Translations under genes and position numbers: made by a program
The notes under the pieces: model-generated
The model's database searches: none
The model's input: the letters and a program-made list of their open reading frames with translations, nothing else
Told to the model about the DNA's origin: nothing
Part shown: piece after piece, positions 24,367-31,824 of the stretch
Layout: each line of letters begins with the position of its first letter
Numbering within the stretch: the first letter of the stretch is position 1
Source of the DNA: Bacteroidota bacterium
GTDB taxonomy: Bacteria; Bacteroidota; Bacteroidia; Chitinophagales; Saprospiraceae
Assembly: GCA_017857395.1 (NCBI GenBank)
Contig: JAFMDF010000047.1
Coordinates: 1 to 41,991, forward strand
Length of the DNA stretch: 41,991 nt
Reading direction: 5' to 3'

Positions 24367-24711
24367 TTATTTTGCTAGCCATTTTGCTGTTTTTGTATCT
24401 GTAGTAAGTTCTCCGTTTATCATAATTATTGGTTTTTCTTTTTTATCAAAATTCCAGCCTAATTTAATTGCATTCAAAATACAATCTTTAATTATAGACG
24501 GAGTTATTGATTTCAATGATTCTCTTCCATAATCTTCCGACCTTCCATAACCAATATAAGCAATCAATAATTGTCCTCCACTTTCATGTTAGATTGGAAT
24601 CCCAAGCTGTTCATTATGAGATTCATCATGAGAAATTTTCTTTCTTACTCTCCAATAGAAGTCTTTATTTAAAACTTGAATTTTTCTCAATCCTTTTTTT
24701 GATATAGCCAT
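24367..24711 (-). pseudogene. broken gene of a small 'MAISKKG...' family
   Basis: Reading from the ATG at 24711 gives MAISKKGLRKIQVLNKDFYW continuing to LGIPI, then an in-frame TAA at about codon 41, after which the same frame stays open to 24367 (from HESGGQLLIAYIGYG to KTAKWLAK). The two halves together have the length (about 114 codons) and layout of a small family I know from other bacteria: basic start, Y/F-W-R-V, then a TPSxI...AI..GW ending. A single nonsense change therefore probably inactivated it. The start directly abuts the stop of the upstream zinc-ribbon gene (TAAATG). A sequencing error at the stop would be the alternative. Confidence 0.6.
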
Positions 24712-24918
24712 TTATTTAGATTTTTTGAGTTTAGCTATATATTTAGAAACATTCCCATTCCAATAGCAATTTATACATCTGCTATTTTTAAATTGGTGAA
24801 TACAATTTTCATATCCATGTAAAAAGTGGGAACAATTTGGACATAGTTTTATCATTTTTGATGATTCTCCAAAGTATTCACTTTTACATTCATCACATAT
24901 TTTTAATTCTTTATTCAT
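24712..24918 (-). CDS. small zinc-ribbon-like protein
   Basis: A 68-residue protein, starting at the ATG at 24918 (MNKELKICDEC). It has C9-D-E-C12 and C29-P-N-C32, then C41 and a final C50-I-N-C53, the spacing of a zinc ribbon plus a possible second site. The open frame extends upstream to 25092 but the added residues are hydrophobic and AT-driven, without a natural start. It is immediately followed by the pseudogene, with which it probably formed a two-gene unit. Function unknown. Confidence 0.55.
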   Translation of the reverse strand: MNKELKICDECKSEYFGESSKMIKLCPNCSHFLHGYENCIHQFKNSRCINCYWNGNVSKYIAKLKKSK

Positions 24919-25088
24919 CAATTTATTCTGATTGAAAACCTTCTTTAAATTCTTGTTTTTTTCTATGTTAGTATTCCTCTGTTTTTTCTTTTTAATGAAA
25001 ACGAACTTGTCTATACGACTACCAAGATAGCAAAAGTTTATTATGTCAAAAGATAGTCTCAATGGATTAATCAGAAAAATCAAATGCA

Positions 25089-25859
25089 TCAATTCATCAC
25101 CAACTCCTTAGCAAACCCCTCCAAAGCCTTCACCACCTTAGCATCCTTATCATAATCCATCACAGAAACTCCTCGCAAATCCGCATCCGTCACTTGTTCA
25201 TCAAAAGGAATAATCACCGCAATTGGTAAATCTATTTTTTTACAATAATCCCGAATGGCTTGTTCATCTTCCTTCGTTCTAACTTTATTGGCAATGGCTT
25301 CGACTTTTTCAATACCCAATTCTCTAGCCATTTTGGCAAATCGGGAAGCGGCTTCTAAGGAACGATAATATGGTTCGACCACCGTAAAAATTTTATCCAC
25401 ATGTCGAGAAGTCCCTCTTTTCATGTGTTCTAAAGAGGCCTCTGTATCTACGACCATAATGCCTTGATTTTCCGCAGTCAAAGCAGAATGAATCAATTCT
25501 CTTACCACCGTATGTGAACCGCACATACAACCTGTTCCTGCTTTTTCTGGCGCACCGACCATCAAAAGGGTAATGTTATCAGGCGCATTTTGCCCATAAG
25601 TGCCCAATATTTCATCAAAGGGCATTTTAACCTGAAAACGCCAACTTTTTTCTCCTTCCTCTACTCGTTCAATAATATCGGTGCTTAATCGGGGTGGTGG
25701 AGTAGCGTCTTTATCAATACCTAATACGGTTGATAAATTGGGGTTGGGGTCGCCATCGATGGCTAATACTTTATTACCGATTTGTCCTAAAACACGACAG
25801 AGGGTGCCACTAATGGTGGTTTTGCCAACGCCTCCTTTTCCAGCTATTGCTATTTTCAT
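25089..25859 (-). CDS. CooC-like nickel-associated P-loop ATPase
   Basis: A 256-residue MinD/ArsA-class ATPase. The deviant Walker A is G7-K-G-G-V-G-K-T-T, then DGDPNPNL (36-43). C111-M-C113 in the sequence GTGCMCGSHTVV matches the CxC motif with which CooC1 of Carboxydothermus binds a metal ion at its dimer interface. The block EASLEHMKRGTSRHVDKIFTV corresponds to CooC's IEHLTRGTAKAVD region. CooC normally helps insert nickel into CO dehydrogenase. No CODH gene is present here, but hypC lies 248 bp upstream on the same strand, and hypA/hypB are missing from the window. A role in nickel delivery to the hydrogenase is a plausible inference. Confidence 0.82.
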   Translation of the reverse strand: MKIAIAGKGGVGKTTISGTLCRVLGQIGNKVLAIDGDPNPNLSTVLGIDKDATPPPRLSTDIIERVEEGEKSWRFQVKMPFDEILGTYGQNAPDNITLLMVGAPEKAGTGCMCGSHTVVRELIHSALTAENQGIMVVDTEASLEHMKRGTSRHVDKIFTVVEPYYRSLEAASRFAKMARELGIEKVEAIANKVRTKEDEQAIRDYCKKIDLPIAVIIPFDEQVTDADLRGVSVMDYDKDAKVVKALEGFAKELVMN

Positions 25860-26010
25860 AAAAATTTACAGGATGACAGGATTTTACTTGATTTACAGGA
25901 TTTCTATAGTATTTTATTCCTGAGTGTGTAGTTTGTCCTTTATGTTTAATAATTAGTAACCAATTGCCACAAAAATAAATGTGATAAATTTAAATTACTA
26001 TTTTCTTTTA

Positions 26011-26077
26011 TATCTGTGTCCCTTTATTAATCTGTGGTATAAAATGACTACCACGGATTAATAAAGGGACACAGATA
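26011..26077. repeat. 29-bp inverted repeat between hypC and cooC-like gene
   Basis: Arms 26011-26039 and 26049-26077 are inverted copies with a single mismatch, separated by 9 nt; the core word is CCCTTTATTAATCTGTGG. It starts 30 bp past the hypC stop and would form a very stable hairpin in the hypC to cooC-like transcript. It may attenuate transcription or be a mobile repeat. Confidence 0.7.
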
Positions 26078-26107
26078 ATTTTTACTTTTTTAGTTTAGAT
26101 TCTAAAC

Positions 26108-26356
26108 TCACTCTAATAGTTCATCCAATTCACCCATCCCTTGCAAGAAATTCATCGTTCTTTTCGCTTCTTCTTCATCCACGATACTCATGGCCACACC
26201 AACATGCACCAAGACATAATCCCCAATTTCTGCCTCTGGGACTAAACTTAAATTTATCTTTTTGGTAATGCCACCAAAGGACACCCTTCCAATTTTAAAG
26301 ACACTTTCAATGGTATCTTCTATGGTGGTTATTTTTCCAGGAATTGCTAAACACAT
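26108..26356 (-). CDS. hypC: hydrogenase maturation chaperone HypC
   Basis: HypC (82 residues, normal for the family) begins MCLAIPGKI. Its N-terminal C2 (after Met removal) and the C-x3-P motif hold the Fe(CN)2CO unit during transfer from HypD to the large subunit. Other family features are GDYVLVHVGVAMSIVDEEEA near the middle. It is encoded about 17 kb from hypD/E/F, in a run with two TetR regulators upstream and the CooC-like ATPase downstream, so the maturation genes are split around the structural operon. Confidence 0.95.
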   Translation of the reverse strand: MCLAIPGKITTIEDTIESVFKIGRVSFGGITKKINLSLVPEAEIGDYVLVHVGVAMSIVDEEEAKRTMNFLQGMGELDELLE

Positions 26357-26462
26357 AAGCTATTAATGTTGAAGGCATTTTTTTAATAAAACTAAAAATT
26401 GATAGCTATTTAATTCAAAATTCATTCATTCAAAATTTAGTATTAGGCTACTATGCATTTTT

Positions 26463-26607
26463 AGAAGTAAGAAATCAGACCGTCAATTTTATTGACTGTC
26501 AGAAGTCAGAGTAATTTTATCTAAAGAACTGGCTATCAATTTTTTGTGCAGGTGTAGTCTGGCTTCTGACAGAAAAATGTAATTTTTCGGTTTGACCTCT
26601 GACCTCT
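26463..26607. repeat. AGAAGTCAGA palindromic element, copy 1
   Basis: Outer arms AGAAGTAAGAAATCAGACCG (26463-26482) and CGGTTTGACCTCTGACCTCT (26588-26607), inner arms around CTGTCAGAAGTCAGA and TCTGGCTTCTGACAG. A second, 122-bp copy with the same outer and inner words is at 34729-34850. It fills most of the 293 bp between hypC and the second TetR gene. Confidence 0.65.
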
Positions 26608-26649
26608 TTTTGAATAGTAGTCTAATTTAGTATTAAAACCGAGTGTAAA

Positions 26650-27294
26650 TTAATAAAAATCAGGCAGATTCACTAATTTTAATTGGGGTAATATGATCGC
26701 TTCATATTCCATTAAACCGACGGGTGTAAAAACGGGTAAGAGTTGATTCCAGACTGCTTCTTTGAATGCCTCTTCGCTGCCCAATTTCAATCCACTAACT
26801 TTTTGTTGGGTCATCCAAAAAGTGATAATCATCCAAATCGTATGAGCAGTAATTTTATATTGATTGGCTTGGATTTCTGCGTTAAAAGTACCTTTTTTTT
26901 CATGTTGCCGAATCCATAATTCAATTTGCTGTATCATCTGTTGGATATACTTTTTTCTTTTTATATGGAGCACAGGATAAGCCCGTTCAAATTCTAATAA
27001 ATCCAAAAAATAAAAAGCATATTGCTTTAATAAAGCATAATAACTAGAAAGCTGATTGTCAAAATCAATTAAATGGGGAAAAGCATGGTCATTGAGTAAA
27101 ATAGGTGCAATAATGTTGTCTAATTCTTGGTCAATTCGACGAATGATGGCTCTTTTATTAGCAAAATGATAGGCCAAATTGCCTACGCTAATGTCTGCTT
27201 CATCTGCTATTTGCTGTAAGCGTACATTCGATATACCTTGTTTATTAAATAATCGAATGGCTGATTGAATTATTTTTACTTTTGTAGCTTTCAT
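26650..27294 (-). CDS. TetR-family transcriptional regulator (downstream copy)
   Basis: A 214-residue TetR-like repressor. Residues 1-50 form the helix-turn-helix (IIQSAIRLFNKQGISNVRLQ, then IADEADISVGNLAYHF), and the rest is an all-helical ligand and dimerisation domain (FLDLLEFERAYPVLHIKRKK, TAHTIWMIITFWMTQ). It is a tandem duplicate of the next gene, 6 bp away, with the same domain plan and roughly half the residues identical by eye. It lies immediately upstream of hypC on the same strand, so it may regulate the hydrogenase genes; no ligand can be inferred. Confidence 0.85.
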   Translation of the reverse strand: MKATKVKIIQSAIRLFNKQGISNVRLQQIADEADISVGNLAYHFANKRAIIRRIDQELDNIIAPILLNDHAFPHLIDFDNQLSSYYALLKQYAFYFLDLLEFERAYPVLHIKRKKYIQQMIQQIELWIRQHEKKGTFNAEIQANQYKITAHTIWMIITFWMTQQKVSGLKLGSEEAFKEAVWNQLLPVFTPVGLMEYEAIILPQLKLVNLPDFY

Positions 27295-27300
27295 ATCAAT

Positions 27301-27933
27301 TTAAGGTGTATACGAATCCAATAATCGCTCTATCATCAAATCAAATTCCAATCGACCTGTTTCTGTTAAATAAGGAAGAATTTGACTCCAAACTACTTCT
27401 TTAAAAACTCGTTCTCTTTCTTCTGGCAATCCTTTATCAATCGGTTGCGTCAACCAAAAAGTAATAATCATCCAAATCGTATGGGCAATTATTTTATAAT
27501 GTTTAGGGCGAATAGCAGGAAGTATTAATCCTCTCTGAATATTAGTGGTAAACCAATTTTCTATTTGTTGGGTAATTTGTTGAATATAGTTATCCTGTTT
27601 TTTATATAATTTAGGATAGGCTCTTTTTAATTCTAGTAAATCAATAAAATAAAAAGAATAATTTCTCAATAAATGATAAAAACGAGCTAGATGATTGTCA
27701 AAATCCATTAAGGATAAAAACAAGCGGTCTTTGGAGATAAAAGGAATAATTTCATTGGATAATTCTTGGTCAATAGCTTTAACAATCGCTTCTTTGCTGT
27801 AATAATGATACGCCAAATTACCAACACTTATGCCCACTTCATCGGCAATTTGCTGTAATCGAACATTGACCAAACCATGTTGATTAAACAAATGAAGCGC
27901 TGCGGTAAGTATTTTCGTTTTTGTATTATTCAT
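27301..27933 (-). CDS. TetR-family transcriptional regulator (upstream copy)
   Basis: A 210-residue TetR-like repressor with the recognition segment VRLQQIADEVGISVGNLAYH and a helical C-terminal domain (FYFIDLLELKRAYPKLYKKQ, TIWMIITFWLTQ) parallel to its neighbour. It is the first gene of the minus-strand run TetR-TetR-hypC-CooC-like. Dimeric TetR proteins bind palindromes of the size seen in the hydrogenase/TonB divergent region (18 bp), and the nearest upstream DNA holds a degenerate half-match (TTTTCTA near 28001). A link is hypothesis. Confidence 0.85.
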   Translation of the reverse strand: MNNTKTKILTAALHLFNQHGLVNVRLQQIADEVGISVGNLAYHYYSKEAIVKAIDQELSNEIIPFISKDRLFLSLMDFDNHLARFYHLLRNYSFYFIDLLELKRAYPKLYKKQDNYIQQITQQIENWFTTNIQRGLILPAIRPKHYKIIAHTIWMIITFWLTQPIDKGLPEERERVFKEVVWSQILPYLTETGRLEFDLMIERLLDSYTP

Positions 27934-28274
27934 TTATCCAGATTCATTACCCCATAATTTTTTGGTAGAATTAGTCTTAAAAATACACTTTTTTAGGGAA
28001 TTTTCTATTTTATTTTCTTACTTTATGACTAAGTAAGTAGGGAGACAAAATTAGTCGTCATTTTTTGAGGTAATGAGTAGATAAGATGATGAGGTAATGA
28101 GTAGGAATTATGCTAAACGGACTATCTTATCTTATTAATCTCATAACCTCATCAACTTATATCCCTTCTTTACCAAGTGCCGATTATTTGTGTCCTAGTA
28201 CTTACTTAACCCATTTTCTACCAAATAATTACTTTGAAAATCCTTTCATTCTCCTAACTGATTTTATCAATAAA
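27934..28274. other. divergent intergenic region, no gene seen
   Basis: It separates the TetR run from the DUF3604 gene. It holds TTAGGGAATTTTCTAT (27993-28008), a weak, shortened relative of the operator palindromes at 13.8 kb, and repeated ggtaatgagtag words (28070-28105) that pair with ataacctcatcaactta near 28140. The open frame reaching back to 28110 lacks protein-like character. Confidence 0.45.
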
Positions 28275-30149
28275 ATGAAAAACCACCTATCTATAATTTT
28301 TGCTATTTTTCTATTTACTAACTGTTCCGATAAAACTGATTTTCAAGGCATTGAACCGTTAACTACAAAAATAAATACCGAAAAAACGGCTGATTATAAC
28401 GAAGCAAAAAATGCCTATTTCGGAGATTTTCACATCCATACAAGTTGGTCTTTTGATGCCTTTATTTATAATGTACGAACAACGCCAGATGATGCTTATC
28501 GCTTTGGAAAAGGAGAAGCGATTCCACACGTTTCTGGGCAACCCATTCAGTTGCAAAGACCATTGGATTTTATGGCAGTTACCGACCACTCTGAATATTT
28601 GGGCGTCATGATGCAGATGAAAGATAAAAATAATCCCTTATCTGAATTGGATATTGCAAAAAGCATCAATGACCCAGACCCCGCTGTCTCTAAAAAGGCT
28701 TTTGGGAAAATAGGATTTAGTATGGCTACAAATTGGCCATATAAAGAATTAATCAAAAGAGATATTATTCAAACTACTTGGGTCAAGAATGTAGAGTCGG
28801 CAGATAGACATTACGAACCAGGAAAATTCACGACTTTTCCTGCCTACGAATGGACGTCTTCTCCTGCAGCCTATTTTACTTGGCCACAGTATGCTAGAAA
28901 TATGCATAGAAACGTCATTTTTAAAGGAGGAAAAGTATCGGGTATGCCGTTTTCTTCCTTTGATTCTCAAAATCCAGAAGACCTTTGGGAATGGATGGAG
29001 TTGCAACGAACCAAAGGGATTGAATTAATGGCAATTCCGCATAATGCGAATATTAGTGATGGAAAAATGTTTGCTCCAACTACTAATGATGGTGATAAGA
29101 TGGATGTAGCGTATACCGAATCTAGAATGCGTAATGAACCAGTTATGGAAGTAGCCCAAATTAAGGGGCAATCTATGGTACATCCAGCCTTATCACCGAA
29201 TGATGAATTTGCTGATTTTGAGGTGTATCAGTATACTTTGGGTAGAAGTGTACCCCGAGTAGAAAGTCAAACCAAAGGAAGTTTTGTCAGAGAAGCTTTT
29301 AAAGATGGCTTGTCTATTGCACAAGAAATAGGCGGGAATCCTTTTAAATTTGGGGTAATTGGTAGCACCGATTGTCATAATGGCGCAAGTAACATCGAAG
29401 AAGATAATAATATAGGAAAATCAGGGTTTCAAGACCCGACTCCCGAAATTAGAATGAGTGATATGAAGTCAGGCGAGCGCATTCGGAAAGGGTCAGTTGG
29501 TGGAGTAGCGGGCGTTTGGGCAAAAGAAAATACGAGAGAAGCTATTTTTGAAGCCTTTCAGCGCAAAGAAGTTTTTGCTACCTCTGGACCTAGAATTAAA
29601 GTTCGATTTTTTGCTAGTTGGGATTTTGATACCTTGAATTTTGAGCAAAATAATTGGGATTCACTAGCTTATGAATTAGGGGTGCCGATGGGTGGAGATT
29701 TAAGAAGTATCTCTACTAATTCACAAAAAGCCCCTTCTTTTTTGATTAATGCCATAAAAGATGGAGAAGGAGCGAATTTAGACCGTATTCAAGTCATCAA
29801 AGGCTGGGTGGATAAAAATGGAGAAACCCAAGAAAAAATATTCAATGTCGCATGGTCTGATAATCGAGTGCAAGCGGCTGATGGGCAACTTCCATCCGTT
29901 GGAAATACAGTAGATGTGAGCAATGCCACTTATTCGAATGACATTGGCGCGATAAGGCTTCAAACGATTTGGGAAGACCCCGAATTTGATGCGAGTTTAC
30001 CTGCATTTTATTACCTTCGGGTATTGGAGATTCCAACACCTCGATGGACGACTTATGATGCGGCAACTTTGGGCGTAGATTTACCGATAGAAGTACCTGC
30101 GACTATACAGGAACGGGCTTGGAGTTCGCCTATTTGGTATCAGCCGTAA
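28275..30149 (+). CDS. DUF3604 lipoprotein (PHP-like metal-dependent protein)
   Basis: A 624-residue lipoprotein. I start at the ATG at 28275 because it gives a clean signal peptide (MKNHLSIIFAIFLFTN-C17, then SDK), whereas the longer frame does not. The body matches DUF3604: GDFHIHTSWSFDAF (H53, H55), AVTDHSEYLG (D104, H105), IPHNANIS and GSTDCHNGAS, a set of His/Asp motifs like those of PHP-type metal hydrolases. The family is widespread in marine and soil bacteria and often sits near sulfatases, but its substrate is not established. The lipobox and charged residues after Cys suggest the outer membrane. Confidence 0.85.
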   Translation: MKNHLSIIFAIFLFTNCSDKTDFQGIEPLTTKINTEKTADYNEAKNAYFGDFHIHTSWSFDAFIYNVRTTPDDAYRFGKGEAIPHVSGQPIQLQRPLDFMAVTDHSEYLGVMMQMKDKNNPLSELDIAKSINDPDPAVSKKAFGKIGFSMATNWPYKELIKRDIIQTTWVKNVESADRHYEPGKFTTFPAYEWTSSPAAYFTWPQYARNMHRNVIFKGGKVSGMPFSSFDSQNPEDLWEWMELQRTKGIELMAIPHNANISDGKMFAPTTNDGDKMDVAYTESRMRNEPVMEVAQIKGQSMVHPALSPNDEFADFEVYQYTLGRSVPRVESQTKGSFVREAFKDGLSIAQEIGGNPFKFGVIGSTDCHNGASNIEEDNNIGKSGFQDPTPEIRMSDMKSGERIRKGSVGGVAGVWAKENTREAIFEAFQRKEVFATSGPRIKVRFFASWDFDTLNFEQNNWDSLAYELGVPMGGDLRSISTNSQKAPSFLINAIKDGEGANLDRIQVIKGWVDKNGETQEKIFNVAWSDNRVQAADGQLPSVGNTVDVSNATYSNDIGAIRLQTIWEDPEFDASLPAFYYLRVLEIPTPRWTTYDAATLGVDLPIEVPATIQERAWSSPIWYQP

Positions 30150-30229
30150 CTGTAGACGATTTGCTAAATCTCCAAGAGTTATAAATCTAAATTCTTGATT
30201 TTTATCCCAAAATAGATTTACTAAATTTG

Positions 30230-30273
30230 AAAATTTAGCAAGTCGGGAGTTCTCGGGCTAAAAGCCCAAGCTA
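30230..30273. repeat. 44-bp repeat, left copy
   Basis: This 44-bp block (core CGGGAGTTCTCGGGCTAAAA) is present as an inverted copy at 31278-31321 with two mismatches. Together they bracket the DUF1330 and PPase-like lipoprotein genes. Confidence 0.7.
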
Positions 30274-30398
30274 CCTTAAAATAAAAAAACACACCGTTAA
30301 AAAATGATAATGGAGGGATACGGATAAGAAACATTATCAACCTTTTATCTGGCTACGTATTCAAGCGTATTTTTTATTACCAAATTACCAAGAAATTT

Positions 30399-30710
30399 AT
30401 GAGCGAAGAAGTTTACATAGTAGCCCAAATAGCTATCAAAGAGTACGATGCCTATTTCACCCAATACGGCGCACCATTTATAGGGGTGATTAAGAAATTT
30501 AAAGGGCGAGTCATTGCTGCTAATAAAGAGGCGGAAACGTTAGAAGGACCATCATTTGGAAATTGGACTGTTTTGTTAAAATTTCCTTCCAGAGCACTCG
30601 CCTTAAATTTTATGAACTCCAAAGAATATGCGCCTTTAAAAGATTTGAGAATCAATGAATTAACGACGGATAATCGGATATTTTTATTGCCTGCTAAAAT
30701 TGGCGTATAA
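30399..30710 (+). CDS. DUF1330 family protein
   Basis: A 103-residue ferredoxin-fold (dimeric alpha/beta barrel) protein of the DUF1330 family: YIVAQIAIKEYDAYFTQYGA at the start, a central FKGRVIAAN, and FGNWTVLLKFPSRALALNFM followed by Y-x-PLKDLR. Length and motif order match the family, whose biochemical role is undefined. It is cytoplasmic. It lies between the two inverted 44-bp repeats with the lipoprotein that follows. Confidence 0.85.
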   Translation: MSEEVYIVAQIAIKEYDAYFTQYGAPFIGVIKKFKGRVIAANKEAETLEGPSFGNWTVLLKFPSRALALNFMNSKEYAPLKDLRINELTTDNRIFLLPAKIGV

Positions 30711-30739
30711 ATTCTGTATTTAGACTAGGCTAAATATTG

Positions 30740-30747
30740 TAGTTTTG
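30740..30747 (+). promoter_or_regulatory. candidate -7 box
   Basis: TAGTTTTG matches TAnnTTTG, 54 bp before the PPase-like lipoprotein ATG. No well-spaced -33 TTG seen. Confidence 0.35.
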
Positions 30748-30801
30748 CAGCGACCAACAAGTCTATAAATTCTCGATTTTTTACAAAAAGGCATCTACTT
30801 A

Positions 30802-31293
30802 ATGAAATACTTACCGATTTACCTATTGTCAATTTATTCACTTTTTGCTTGTGAAAATAAACCAACGCCAGTTGATTATAGCCATATTCCAGAAGCTTTT
30901 TCCGTAGAAATTAGCAATTCCGCAGGTACCACCTTAAATCATTCTTTTTTACCTTTACCAGGAAATTTAGCATATTTAAATGAGTCTACAGAAGTATTAG
31001 TAATAGCAGAACAATTGAAAAATGGTACGCAATTATCCGTTAGACCGATAGCTACCTTAATGCTAGAAGAAAAGGGACAAGCCAGACAAATCATTATTGC
31101 TTCTCCTTTAGATACGATTCACCAATTATCCAATACCACTAATTTTAGTGATTTTATTACCAAAAATGCTGGAGAAAAGCAGATTATTCAAGATTGGTTT
31201 TTGTATGAAAAAGGTCTTGGGAAAGTATCTTTAGTCGGGTGGGAAAATGAGAAATATGCGTTGGGATTAGTAAAAAGTAGCTTGGGCTTCTAG
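30802..31293 (+). CDS. lipoprotein derived from inorganic pyrophosphatase, catalytically dead
   Basis: A 163-residue lipoprotein (signal peptide with LFA-C17, then ENK). The remainder follows the exported family I pyrophosphatases of Bacteroidota: FLPLPGNLAYL, EVLVIAEQLKNGTQLSVRPI, ATLMLEE, IIIASP, IQDWFLYEKGLGKVSLVGWE, EKYAL. The catalytic acids are gone. Where active enzymes have a DGDxxDVLV loop, this one has N60-E-S-T-E-VLV with about ten residues missing, and the DxxxxD pair is replaced by E89...R95. It is therefore a structural descendant without the metal site. Its last four codons and stop lie in the right 44-bp repeat. Confidence 0.75.
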   Translation: MKYLPIYLLSIYSLFACENKPTPVDYSHIPEAFSVEISNSAGTTLNHSFLPLPGNLAYLNESTEVLVIAEQLKNGTQLSVRPIATLMLEEKGQARQIIIASPLDTIHQLSNTTNFSDFITKNAGEKQIIQDWFLYEKGLGKVSLVGWENEKYALGLVKSSLGF

Positions 31294-31321
31294 CCCGAGA
31301 ACTCCCGATTTGCTAAATTTT
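31278..31321. repeat. 44-bp repeat, right inverted copy
   Basis: Inverted copy of 30230-30273 with two mismatches. It includes the end of the PPase-like gene (AGC TTG GGC TTC TAG). Confidence 0.7.
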
Positions 31322-31655
31322 TAGAATCTACGGTATCTACACAGATGGGCAAATGGTAAAAGATGGTGTCGGAGCGATGCTCCTTAGGAAAATGAAGGAA
31401 ATCGAATAAATCTACAGACGGGGACGGGGCGATGCCCCTAAAAAATCCAAAAGAGCGTAGCTCTGACTCTGTCTGTAGAAACGAAATTCCCAAAATTCCC
31501 TATAAGGAGCGTAGCTTCGTCACCATCTCTTACCATTTGCCCATCTGTGTCGGTACCGTAGATTTTTAGAATTCAGTAAACCTATTTTCTGCTAAAAATC
31601 AAGGATTTAGATTTACAATCCACGATAGCTATCGGGATGGAGATTTAGCAAATCG
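31300..31655. repeat. long nested palindrome
   Basis: Arms fold back over about 350 bp. From outside in: CCCGATTTGCTAAAT (31304-31318) with GATTTAGCAAATCG (31641-31654); a 41-bp pair (31328-31368 with 31521-31561, core ACACAGATGGGCAAATGG); then a GGAGCGATGCTCC type block with its partner GGAGCGTAGCTTC; and CTACAGACGGGGACGGGG with the complement of a segment ending GTCTGTAG near 31478. The stretch between the lipoprotein and glutamine synthetase has no believable gene. Confidence 0.65.
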
Positions 31656-31690
31656 CCCATTTCATTCAGCTTGCCAAGCAACTAAAAACA

Positions 31691-31721
31691 AAAAGCTACC
31701 TCAAAGTAAGAGGCAGCTTTT
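31691..31721. terminator. bidirectional intrinsic terminator
   Basis: AAAAGCTACCTC (31691-31702) and GAGGCAGCTTTT (31710-31721) form a 12-bp stem with one mismatch and flanking A/T runs. It could stop transcription from either the lipoprotein side or the glutamine synthetase side. Confidence 0.75.
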
Positions 31722-31824
31722 ATATTTTAAAAGGATTCGTTGTCTATTAGAAATTAAATCGAGAAAATAATCAAGCAACGAATGATTGAAAACTCATCAC
31801 TCACCACTTATAACTCATCACTAA

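Noticed and set aside
24302-24532. 76-codon plus-strand ORF
   Set aside because: It is antisense to the pseudogene at 24367-24711, whose minus-strand frame shows family-like sequence on both sides of the stop.
27993-28008. fourth copy of the hydrogenase operator near the TetR genes (TTAGGGAATTTTCTAT)
   Set aside because: Only one half-site matches well and the spacing is 2 bp too short; mentioned as a weak relative, not called.
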